Assembly: GCA_019636215.1 (NCBI GenBank)
Contig: JAHBXZ010000008.1
Location: forward strand, 149,275 to 213,274
From: Planctomycetota bacterium
GTDB lineage: Bacteria > Planctomycetota > UBA8742 > UBA2392
Reading direction: 5' to 3'
Length of the DNA: 64,000 nucleotides
The position numbers and the translations under genes were made by a program. Below, piece by piece: positions 57,441 through 64,000 of this stretch (its first letter is position 1; every line of letters starts with the position of its first letter). Below the pieces are notes generated by a model. It saw only the letters and a list, made by a program, of their open reading frames with translations, did not search any database and was not told the origin of the DNA.

Positions 57441-58550
57441 ATGGCGCAAGCACAGTCGACGGACCCGATCATCGGCCAGACATTCGGCAACGTGGTTGCC
57501 AAGAGCCTGCTGGGCCGCGGCGGCATGGGTGCGGTGTACCTGGGCTATCACGCCGGCATGGACATGAAGGTTGCCGTAAAGCTTCTGCCGGACCTGTTTG
57601 TGGGCCGCGCCGAACTGGTCGAAAGATTCCTGCGCGAAGCCCGCCTTTCGGGCCGCCTGCAGCACCCCAACATCGTGCGCACCCTCGATGTAGGCCAGAG
57701 CCACGGCGTCTACTACCTGGTCATGGAGTACGTGGAAGGCGTTGACGCCCAGAAGCTGCTGGATCGCGAAAAGCGCTTCACGCCCATGCGCGCGGTCAAC
57801 ATTGCCGGCTTTGTCGCCCGGGCGCTTGGCGAGGCGCACGAGCAGGAAATCATGCACCGCGACATCAAGCCCGCGAACATCCTGATCGCGCGCGACGGCA
57901 AAGTGAAGGTGACGGACTTCGGCCTGGCGCGCAGCCTGAACAACACCGCCACGGCCCTGACGCTCAGCAACCAGGTGGTGGGTACGCCGAACTACATGGC
58001 CCCCGAGCAGATCAAGACCACCACTGTGGATATGCGCGTGGACATCTACGCGCTGGGCGTGACGCTGTGGCAGTTCCTTACCGGTGTGCTGCCCTTTGAG
58101 GGCGAAACGCCGATGGCGGTGCTGCTGAACGTGGTCAATGAGCCGCTGCCCATGCCCGAAGGCACGTTTGGCGCCCTGCCCAAGGAACTGCGCGAAGCAA
58201 TTGTGGCCATGACGGCCAAGGACCCGCGCCGCCGCCTGCCGAACATCGCGGCTGTGCTGGCGGTTCTCAAGAAGGCCCGCGATGCGCTGCTGCATGCCGG
58301 GCTGGACAGCACCGCGCCGCTGACGGCTGCCGGCACGCGCCCGCCGGTGGCGGAAACTCGCGACCCGGTTTCGGCGGCCAGCTTTGCCGCGCCGATACCG
58401 ACCACCGGCAACAAGCCCGCCGCGCAGAGGGGCGACCACACCACGTTCACAAAGCCACTGGGCGGGGTGCCCATGCCCAAGCCCGCGGCGGCCAAGCCTG
58501 CGGCGCCCAAGCCGGGTTCGGCCCCGCCTCGCAAGCCACCCGCACGGTAG
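57441..58550 (+). CDS. Hanks-type Ser/Thr protein kinase
   Basis: This 369-residue protein has a full kinase domain: GRGGMGAVYLGYH, VAVKLL, HRDIKPAN (about 140), DFGLAR (about 160) and GTPNYMAPEQ. A proline-alanine-lysine-rich tail (about 325-369, KPAAAKPAAPKPG) replaces the membrane segment seen in the other kinases, so it is probably soluble or a substrate-docking form. AGAGG lies 6 nt before the ATG. It is transcribed towards a membrane protein and pheS. Confidence 0.93.
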   Translation: MAQAQSTDPIIGQTFGNVVAKSLLGRGGMGAVYLGYHAGMDMKVAVKLLPDLFVGRAELVERFLREARLSGRLQHPNIVRTLDVGQSHGVYYLVMEYVEGVDAQKLLDREKRFTPMRAVNIAGFVARALGEAHEQEIMHRDIKPANILIARDGKVKVTDFGLARSLNNTATALTLSNQVVGTPNYMAPEQIKTTTVDMRVDIYALGVTLWQFLTGVLPFEGETPMAVLLNVVNEPLPMPEGTFGALPKELREAIVAMTAKDPRRRLPNIAAVLAVLKKARDALLHAGLDSTAPLTAAGTRPPVAETRDPVSAASFAAPIPTTGNKPAAQRGDHTTFTKPLGGVPMPKPAAAKPAAPKPGSAPPRKPPAR

Positions 58551-58635
58551 CGCTTGCCCGGCAACAAGGGCCGCACCGGCTCGCTTTGGCCTTGGCGCAG
58601 ACGAAAGCGCTGGCGCACACTGCCATTGTCCCTGG

Positions 58636-58641
58636 TACAAT
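58636..58641 (+). promoter_or_regulatory. -10-like box TACAAT
   Basis: TACAAT ends 6 nt before the GTG at 58648, with no Shine-Dalgarno. This is the best match to a consensus -10 among the leaderless candidates. Confidence 0.45.
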
Positions 58642-58647
58642 AGACTT

Positions 58648-59376
58648 GTGACCAACCCTGCCCCAAAAGCCCAGGGCGGCCCGGTGCCGGAGCGTGAGTT
58701 CAAGACGTTCCAGGTGCCGCCGGTGTCGGCCCAAAGTGAAAGCATGGGCCGCAGCCCCAAGCCCTTCATCGTGGCCTGCGCGGTGTTCATGTTCTTGAGC
58801 CTGGGGTTGATGTTTACAGTCATCTTCGTATTCGCCAACGCTCCGAAGATCGGAGTCTCCGCGCACAAGCTGGAGTTCAAGCAGGCCTGGGAAGTCGGCC
58901 ACTGCCTGCGCGAGGCCGCCACCGAACGCAAGTTCCAGCAATGGGCCAAGCGCAACCCCGCGCTGCGCGGAGAACAATTCTGGGCCAGGGCGCTGCGTGA
59001 CCAGGTGATTGATCAGGACATGCTGCACAAGCTGTGCGCACTGACGGGCCCTGACATGCACCCGGACCGTGAAGGTTTCCTTTCACATACAACGAAGTAC
59101 CAGGCCTGGTGTTCATACACGTCCCCAATAGCTGTCGAGGTTGAGGGCCTGTTTGCCAAAGAAAAACCGCGCTGCGTGCTGGTTTGTTTCAATGCCCGCA
59201 ACTGGAACAACCGCCCCGACCTTGGGGTGATGGTGATCTGGTCCGACAGCGAAGAGCCGCAATGGCTTACCTTCGAACAAGCCCAGGCGGATTGGGGTAT
59301 CACCGCTGAGCAATGGGCCGACCCCGCGGGCCAACTGTTCGGCAAGAAGGCCCCGTTTCAGCACACCTTCGAGTAG
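58648..59376 (+). CDS. hypothetical membrane-anchored protein
   Basis: This 242-residue protein has a proline-rich cytoplasmic start, one membrane helix (about 39-63, PFIVACAVFMFLSLGLMFTV) and an extracytoplasmic domain of about 180 residues. That domain contains conserved-looking aromatic and charged residues (TKYQAWCSYTSPIAVEVEGL, then LVCFNARNWNNRPDLGV) and two cysteines. I do not recognise the family. It starts with GTG directly after a -10-like box. It lies between the kinase gene and pheS. Confidence 0.68.
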   Translation: MTNPAPKAQGGPVPEREFKTFQVPPVSAQSESMGRSPKPFIVACAVFMFLSLGLMFTVIFVFANAPKIGVSAHKLEFKQAWEVGHCLREAATERKFQQWAKRNPALRGEQFWARALRDQVIDQDMLHKLCALTGPDMHPDREGFLSHTTKYQAWCSYTSPIAVEVEGLFAKEKPRCVLVCFNARNWNNRPDLGVMVIWSDSEEPQWLTFEQAQADWGITAEQWADPAGQLFGKKAPFQHTFE

Positions 59377-59419
59377 CCATGCCGGCGCACCTGCCCTATG
59401 CCCTGTCCTGCGGCCTTGC

Positions 59420-59425
59420 TATCTT
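59420..59425 (+). promoter_or_regulatory. -10-like box TATCTT before pheS
   Basis: TATCTT ends 9 nt before the pheS ATG at 59435. No Shine-Dalgarno sequence is obvious. Confidence 0.3.
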
Positions 59426-59434
59426 TCGCGCGCC

Positions 59435-60460
59435 ATGGACCTTGCCGCCATTACTGCTGCGTTGACTGCCGGCCTTGCGGCCTTTGAGGGTGCTGCCACG
59501 CCCGAACAGCTTGAAGAAGTCCGCCGCGAGTACCTGGGCGGTTCCGGCCTGGTCAAGAAAGTCCTGGGCGGCATGAAAGATGTGCCCAAGGAACAGCGCG
59601 GCCAGTTCGGCAAGGCCGCCAATGAACTCAACGCCAGGCTGACTGCGGCCTTTGAATCCGCCAAAACGCGGCTTGCCAGTGCCCCCGCATTGCCCAGCGG
59701 CGACTTTGACGTAACCCGCCCCGGCATCCGTCGCGAGGTAGGCCACGCGCACATCATCACCCAGACGATTGAAGAGATCGTCGCGATCTTCAACCGGCTG
59801 GGCTTTGCGCAGGTGGAAGGCCCCGAGGTGGAAGACGAGTTCCACAACTTCGACGCGCTGAACATTCCGCCCGGCCACCCCGCGCGCAACGAGGACGACA
59901 ACTTCTTCTTGCAGCTGTCCGGCCCCGACTGGCCACCCAAGCCCGTGCCACTGCTGCTGCGCAGCCAGACCAGCACGATCCAGATCCGCGCGATGCAGAA
60001 CATGCAGCCGCCACTGCGGGTGATTGCCCCCGGCCGCGTGTACCGGCCCGATGAAGTTGATGCCACGCACCACTTCATGTTCCACCAGATTGAAGGGCTG
60101 GCAGTGGCCGAGGACCTTAACTTTGGCGACCTGCGCAGCGTGCTGGAACTGTTCGTGCGCGAGTACTTCGGGGCAGATACCAAGATGCGCCTGCGCCCGC
60201 ACTACTTTCCGTTCACAGAAGTCAGCGCCGAGGTAGATATCAACTGCGAGATGTTCAGCCACCTCAAGAAGCCGTGGCTTGAAATCCTGGGCTGCGGCAT
60301 GGTGCACCCCAACGTGCTTACGGCCGTGGGCTATGACCCCGAAAAGTACAATGGGTTCGCATTCGGCATGGGCGTTGAACGCATTGCCATGCTCAAGCAC
60401 GGCATCGGCGACATCCGGCACTTTGTGGCGAATGATCTGCGGTTCCTGCGGCAGTTCTAG
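59435..60460 (+). CDS. pheS: phenylalanyl-tRNA synthetase alpha subunit
   Basis: PheS charges tRNA-Phe together with PheT. The 341-residue product has the N-terminal coiled coil and the class II catalytic core: VGHAHIITQTIEEIVAIFNR, motif 2 (ATHHFMFHQIEGLAV) and motif 3 (GFAFGMGVERIAMLKHGIGD). The residues after motif 2 (RPHYFPFTEVSAEVDI) line the phenylalanine pocket. pheT is not next to it, which is unusual; a PTPS-like gene follows instead. Confidence 0.96.
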   Translation: MDLAAITAALTAGLAAFEGAATPEQLEEVRREYLGGSGLVKKVLGGMKDVPKEQRGQFGKAANELNARLTAAFESAKTRLASAPALPSGDFDVTRPGIRREVGHAHIITQTIEEIVAIFNRLGFAQVEGPEVEDEFHNFDALNIPPGHPARNEDDNFFLQLSGPDWPPKPVPLLLRSQTSTIQIRAMQNMQPPLRVIAPGRVYRPDEVDATHHFMFHQIEGLAVAEDLNFGDLRSVLELFVREYFGADTKMRLRPHYFPFTEVSAEVDINCEMFSHLKKPWLEILGCGMVHPNVLTAVGYDPEKYNGFAFGMGVERIAMLKHGIGDIRHFVANDLRFLRQF

Positions 60461-60465
60461 GATCG

Positions 60466-60566
60466 CGGATAGCTGTTGGCGGATAGCTGATAGCTGCTAG
60501 GATTTCCCACCAGCAACGTGTCTTCAGCAATACCTGCCAGCTACCAACGATCAGCTATCAGCTAAC
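60466..60566. repeat. inverted pair of GATAGCT heptamer repeats
   Basis: The left arm (60466-60501) contains tandem GATAGCT units. The right arm (60535-60566) contains the reverse complement, with a perfect 13-bp match between TAGCTGATAGCTG at 60484-60496 and CAGCTATCAGCTA at 60552-60564. It fills the gap between pheS and the PTPS-like gene and is the third such structure in the window. Confidence 0.72.
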
Positions 60567-60571
60567 TTTTC

Positions 60572-61087
60572 ATGTACCGCATCCGTGTCGAGAAGCAGTA
60601 CTTCAACTTTTCGGTCGCGCACTTCCTGATCTTTGCGGACGGGTCGCGCGAACCCCTGCACGGCCACAACTATTGGGCGTGGGTAGAAGTCGAGGGCGAC
60701 CTTGGCCCCGGCCACTACGTGCTGGACTACATCACCTTCAAGCCGCTGTTCCGCAAGCTGTGTGATGCGCTGGACCACAAAGTGATCCTGCCCCGTCACA
60801 GCGAACACCTGAAGATTGCCGAGGCCGGCCCCAACTGGCGCGCCACGCACAGCGACGGCAGCAGCTTTGAGTATCCGCGGCAGGACACGTTGATCCTTGA
60901 CCTGCCCAACACCAGCACGGAACTTCTCGCAAACCATCTTGCGCACGGCATATATGATGCTTTAGTTGCGCGGGACGAATATCGTCACTTGCACGCAATT
61001 ACGGTTGGCGTAGAAGAGGCACCGGGTCAGCAAGGCAGCTACCGGTTCGTGCTGCCGCACACGGTTGGGGGGGCAAAACGTGGCTAG
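60572..61087 (+). CDS. 6-pyruvoyl-tetrahydropterin synthase/QueD-family protein
   Basis: This 171-residue protein of the T-fold family keeps the zinc histidines: His17 in FNFSVAHFL and His30/His32 in LHGHNYW. The partner region is LDYITFKPLFRKLCDALDHK. The PTPS/QueD catalytic cysteine four residues before the HGH is replaced by Arg26 (SREPLHGH). It therefore may not catalyse the classical reaction and could be one of the cysteine-lacking PTPS-like subgroups. The C-terminal half carries an insert (AGPNWRATHSDGSSFEYPRQ) not seen in short QueD proteins. It overlaps the next gene by 8 bp. Confidence 0.85.
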   Translation: MYRIRVEKQYFNFSVAHFLIFADGSREPLHGHNYWAWVEVEGDLGPGHYVLDYITFKPLFRKLCDALDHKVILPRHSEHLKIAEAGPNWRATHSDGSSFEYPRQDTLILDLPNTSTELLANHLAHGIYDALVARDEYRHLHAITVGVEEAPGQQGSYRFVLPHTVGGAKRG

Positions 61088-61403
61088 TGGCAAAGAATCT
61101 CCATCCATCACGTTCTACGTTGGCATCCTGAACATCTTCCTGGCGCTGCTTTGGGGCGCCCTGTACGGCTTTGGTGTGCTGCAATCCAAGGACGTGCTGT
61201 CGGCGAACTCGACCCTGTTCTACGTGGGCACGCTGTTCGCCGCGGGGTTCGGCATCATCTTCCCGTTCTTTGAGAAGACCATGCCGAACAAGATCAAGAT
61301 CAATGAAGGCTTGGCCATGTCGATTGTCGCCGTGCTGATCTATGGCGGCTACATTGCCACCTTCATTGTGTACGGGTCGCTTCTGCTTCCCTTCATGAAG
61401 TAG
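61080..61403 (+). CDS. small three-helix membrane protein
   Basis: This 107-residue protein has three predicted helices (about residues 12-32, 46-65 and 80-103). It starts with GTG at 61080, inside the end of the upstream gene, preceded by a G-rich sequence. Nothing in it matches a family I know. Its tight coupling to the PTPS-like gene suggests a shared operon with the flavoprotein that follows 3 bp later. Confidence 0.75.
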   Translation: MASGKESPSITFYVGILNIFLALLWGALYGFGVLQSKDVLSANSTLFYVGTLFAAGFGIIFPFFEKTMPNKIKINEGLAMSIVAVLIYGGYIATFIVYGSLLLPFMK

Positions 61404-61405
61404 CC

Positions 61406-62653
61406 TTGTCTCCGGACTATGATGTGCTTGTTGTCGGCGCGGGCCTTGCAGGCCTGATGGCCGCCGCAACGGCGTCGGCTGGCGCCCGCGTCGCGCTGGT
61501 CGAGAAAAGCCCGCTGCCGGGCCGCAAGTTTTTGATGGCGAGCATGGGCCGCGGCGCGGTTTCCAACCATGCGCTGGACGTTGACCACTTCCTGGGCCGC
61601 GAGGGCCGCTTTGTCACCGATGCCCTGGCCGAGTTCGGCCCGGCCGCGCTGTCCGACTGGTTTGCCGCACATGGACTGCCGCTGGCCCAGGCCGCGCACT
61701 ACGGCCTGGTCGCGCCCGAAGCCGGCCCCGACGCTGTGCTTGGCGCGCTGGTGGAAGCCCTGGGCGATGCCGATCTGCACCTGGACACCCGCGTGGTCAA
61801 ACTGCGCCGCCAGGACGGCGGCTTTGCGGCAAAGCTGGACGACGGGCACGAGATGTTTGCGCGGCGACTGGTGCTGGCCACCGGCTGCGACAACCTGCCG
61901 CAGCTTGGCGGCGAGAACTCGGGCCTTCAGTTTGCCCAGAAACTGGGCCACGCCGTCACCCCGCCGCGGCCGGTGCACGTACCGCTCAGCCACGCCGAGA
62001 ACTGGCTGCACCGCCTGGTGGGCCTTTGGATGGACGTAACCCTGACCGCGCGGCAAGGCCGGCAGGAACTTGCCACCAGCACGGGCAGCCTGCTGTTCAC
62101 GCAATCGGGCATCACCGGCGAGGCCGTGTTCAACCTGACCAGCGCCGCGCCGCCGGGCACACGCTGGCCAGGCGTTCAACTTGAGTTGAACTTCTTTCCT
62201 GAATTGGCGCAGGCCGACGTGGCCGAATGGATGCACCGCGCCCTGGGCGGCCGCACCGAAGTGGCCGCAGGAGAGGCCCTGGATGTGATGATCCCGCGCC
62301 GGCTGGGTGAGTGGCTGCTGCAACGCCAGAACGTGAAGCACAACGCCCGCGCCCGCGATATCGAACAGCGCCACCGCGCCGGCCTGCTGCATGAGATGAC
62401 CGCCTTGAAACTTGAAGTCACGGGCGATCTCGGCATGCGTGCCGCAGAGGCTGCGGCGGGCGGCGTGCAGCTTCGGCAGGTGAATCCGCGCACCATGGAA
62501 AGCCGGCTGGTGCCCGGGCTGTTTTTCGCGGGGCAGATCCTGGATGTGCTGGCGCCCTGGGGCGGCTTTCTGCAGCACTTCTCGCTGGCCAGCGGCCGGC
62601 TGGCAGGCCTGCATGCCATGCGCGGTCTGGACTCAGAACGGGCAGAAGGTTAG
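61406..62653 (+). CDS. NAD(P)/FAD-dependent oxidoreductase, HI0933/BaiN-like
   Basis: This 415-residue flavoprotein begins with the FAD motif VLVVGAGLAGLMAAATAS and VEKSPLPGRKF. The family end motif is VNPRTMESRLVPGLFFAGQI, followed by LDVLAPWGGFLQHFSLASGR. This family includes YhiN and BaiN-like reductases. The usual GSGKCNLTN segment appears here as MGRGAVSN. It starts with a TTG immediately after the preceding stop, which implies translational coupling. Confidence 0.83.
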   Translation: MSPDYDVLVVGAGLAGLMAAATASAGARVALVEKSPLPGRKFLMASMGRGAVSNHALDVDHFLGREGRFVTDALAEFGPAALSDWFAAHGLPLAQAAHYGLVAPEAGPDAVLGALVEALGDADLHLDTRVVKLRRQDGGFAAKLDDGHEMFARRLVLATGCDNLPQLGGENSGLQFAQKLGHAVTPPRPVHVPLSHAENWLHRLVGLWMDVTLTARQGRQELATSTGSLLFTQSGITGEAVFNLTSAAPPGTRWPGVQLELNFFPELAQADVAEWMHRALGGRTEVAAGEALDVMIPRRLGEWLLQRQNVKHNARARDIEQRHRAGLLHEMTALKLEVTGDLGMRAAEAAAGGVQLRQVNPRTMESRLVPGLFFAGQILDVLAPWGGFLQHFSLASGRLAGLHAMRGLDSERAEG

Positions 62654-62659
62654 CCTGCG

Positions 62660-63526
62660 ATGACCCCCGTAACGCAAATTGGCACTGCCATGCGCCCAAG
62701 TGCAATTGCAATCGCCTGCGCGGCCGGCCTGCTCCTGTTGGTCGGGTGCACCGGGCCGCAATCCCGCAAGTCCCGCCCTGACCTGGGTGTGTCCGAAGAT
62801 GCCGTAAGGCGCGAACGCGCAAGGCACGGCGGTGCGGGCACAGAGATCGCCTACCTGTTCAACACCGGCGAGATCAAGGACGCGCGGCAGGATTCTTCAG
62901 GTGCCAGCCACGGCCTGCGCGGCACTGAGTTCTACATGGTGCAGATTGCGCCCAACCCGCGTCAGCCTTCGCAGCTGGTTAAGGTCGGGTTTGCCCGCAA
63001 GGTGATGGAAGACCGCAGTTCGCTGTTTTACTACGAGTTCTATGACGGCATGTGGAACTCGATTGCCAAGCTGATGCCAAGCAGCGAGCTGTACACCTAC
63101 GACGGCGGCCGCGAAAATCTGCTGGGCCGCTATGACCTGACCGGCGCTGTCCGGCGCATCTACCATGCGCCCAGCGGCTATGGCTATGACGCCGTTGCCC
63201 AGGACACAACCCGCGCGCGCATGTCTGACCCGGATGTTGCCGGCGGCGATTCACGCTCTCGCGGCGTTGCCCACACGCCCCATTCGTCGGCTCCGCCGGT
63301 GGTTGTCTTCACCCTGTACCGGGCGGGCGAGGCCGGCGCGCTGGCCAACAACTGGGAACGCACCCGCCACGCTGAAACGGAGGCCCTGAAGCTGGAGCGC
63401 GCGCGCGAGCGCCGCCACGGCGGCATCGGCCAGGACGAAACCTACGGCGGCCTTCCTTATAAGGAAGGCAACCCCGTTGATGCCGACGGCAAGCCCCTGC
63501 GTCCGGCCTCTACCGGCGGCAAATGA
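62660..63526 (+). CDS. lipoprotein of unknown function
   Basis: This 288-residue protein has a signal peptide with lipobox LVGC (about residue 30, or 20 if the ATG at 62690 is used). The central part contains aromatic-rich strands (MVQIAPNPRQPSQLVKVGFA, then FYYEFYDGMWNSIAKLM). The C-terminal 70 residues are charged, helical and Glu/Arg-rich. It has no known family that I recognise. Its stop overlaps the start of the next gene (ATGA). Confidence 0.72.
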   Translation: MTPVTQIGTAMRPSAIAIACAAGLLLLVGCTGPQSRKSRPDLGVSEDAVRRERARHGGAGTEIAYLFNTGEIKDARQDSSGASHGLRGTEFYMVQIAPNPRQPSQLVKVGFARKVMEDRSSLFYYEFYDGMWNSIAKLMPSSELYTYDGGRENLLGRYDLTGAVRRIYHAPSGYGYDAVAQDTTRARMSDPDVAGGDSRSRGVAHTPHSSAPPVVVFTLYRAGEAGALANNWERTRHAETEALKLERARERRHGGIGQDETYGGLPYKEGNPVDADGKPLRPASTGGK

Positions 63527-64000
63527 CCGGGGCAAGCCTGCTTTACTCAGAGACCATCCGACCCGCCCGCATCGGTGTGCTGATGGCCATGATCACGGTG
63601 GCCGAGGCCGCCGGCGCGGGGCTCAACTTTTTTCTGCAAGGGCCGTTCTGGGTAACCCTGCTGCTGGCCGGCTGTGTGCTGCTGTTCGGCCTGCTGGCGC
63701 TGATGTTCTGGGAACTGAGTGTTTCCGTTCATGGCGATCGCATTGAGCTGGGCTGGGCCCGACCATTGCTGAAGCGAGTACGGCTTGCAGAGGTTCGCGG
63801 CGCGAGGGTTGAACCCTACCGGGCGCTGAAGTTCGGCGGCTGGGGCTGGCGCATGGGCATGGGCGGGGCCATGGCCTACAGTGATTTCGGCATCAAGGAT
63901 GCCCTGGTCCTGGAACTGGCCAACGGCCGCGAGCTGCATGTAACGCTTCGTGACGCACAGGCTGCGGCAACCGCAGTGGCCAAGGCCTTGGCTCCAAGCT
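63523..64000 (+). CDS. membrane protein, 3' end outside window
   Basis: The frame starts with ATG at 63523, overlapping the preceding stop, and is open to the end of the window. Two N-terminal helices (about residues 17-35 and 40-63) precede a soluble region with strand patterns (VHGDRIELGWARPLLKRVRL, then DALVLELANGRELHVTLRDA) like small bacterial PH-like or DUF domains. The function is unknown. At least 159 residues are present. Confidence 0.72.
   Translation, partial: MTGASLLYSETIRPARIGVLMAMITVAEAAGAGLNFFLQGPFWVTLLLAGCVLLFGLLALMFWELSVSVHGDRIELGWARPLLKRVRLAEVRGARVEPYRALKFGGWGWRMGMGGAMAYSDFGIKDALVLELANGRELHVTLRDAQAAATAVAKALAPS

Noticed and set aside
57093..58955. 620-codon minus-strand frame opposite the kinase gene
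   Set aside because: It covers the reverse of a clear kinase and acyl-CoA dehydrogenase end and has low-complexity GC-shadow composition.

Overview
The window is GC-rich, densely coded DNA from a bacterium most likely in the Planctomycetota or a close PVC-group relative. This is inferred from gene content and has not been tested by phylogeny. The clues are three Hanks-type Ser/Thr kinases of planctomycete style (one carrying a beta-propeller), a large FHA protein, several small ECF-like sigma factors, many secreted proteins of unknown function, a long TlpA-type thioredoxin, and intergenic inverted pairs of 7-8 bp tandem repeats. Many genes end in TGA, so TGA is a normal stop codon here.

The most important result is two selenoprotein genes whose in-frame UGA codons look like early stops. 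(1) complement(32634..33908) encodes an exported thioredoxin-fold/PKD protein. Its redox motif reads W-A-P-G-U-S-I-C, and the frame continues through the whole thioredoxin fold. (2) 38850..40055 encodes an exported protein with a G-C-T-U-N-N-G motif. Each UGA is followed at 12 or 16 nt by a small hairpin with GGUC at its tip, as in the E. coli fdhF SECIS. The second gene follows an ECF sigma factor and a FecR-type anti-sigma-like protein, probably in one transcript. No selA, selB, selD or tRNA-Sec gene lies in the window.

Layout. 1-1.1 kb: end of a sigma factor, then a methyltransferase. 1.1-5.8 kb (minus): two parvulin-like proteins, scpB, an alpha/beta hydrolase, a small hypothetical and a HemJ/CopD-like membrane protein. 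6-9.4 kb: FtsX-like permease, PilZ protein, PAP2-type membrane enzyme. 9.4-18.2 kb: VOC protein, FHA protein, sigma factor, membrane kinase, and a TPM/Tim44-like membrane pair. 18.5-27 kb: halogenase-like flavoprotein with a histone-like tail, lgt, kinase-propeller, and a large polysaccharide-lyase-like lipoprotein. 27-31 kb: four genes of unknown role, two of them sharing a domain. 31-40 kb: ispG, selenoprotein 1, lipoprotein, ABC-F ATPase, sigma-FecR-selenoprotein 2, and tRNA-Ser(UGA). 40-48 kb: secreted CarboxypepD_reg-type protein, B12/radical SAM enzyme, globin-like protein, AlkD-like protein, XdhC-MocA pair, fabL. 48-56 kb: repeat-parvulin fusion, secreted hypothetical, TlpA, and a degenerate NSS-type membrane protein. 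56-64 kb: acyl-CoA dehydrogenase, kinase, pheS, a PTPS-like protein, HI0933-family flavoprotein, lipoprotein and a truncated membrane protein.

The genes mix housekeeping functions (scpB, lgt, ispG, pheS, fabL, tRNA-Ser) with signalling (kinases, FHA, PilZ, sigma factors) and envelope or exported proteins, several of them redox-active. Many genes without a Shine-Dalgarno sequence have a TAnnnT box only 6-9 nt before the start codon, which suggests leaderless transcripts. There is no CRISPR array, rRNA, prophage, transposase or origin that I can see.
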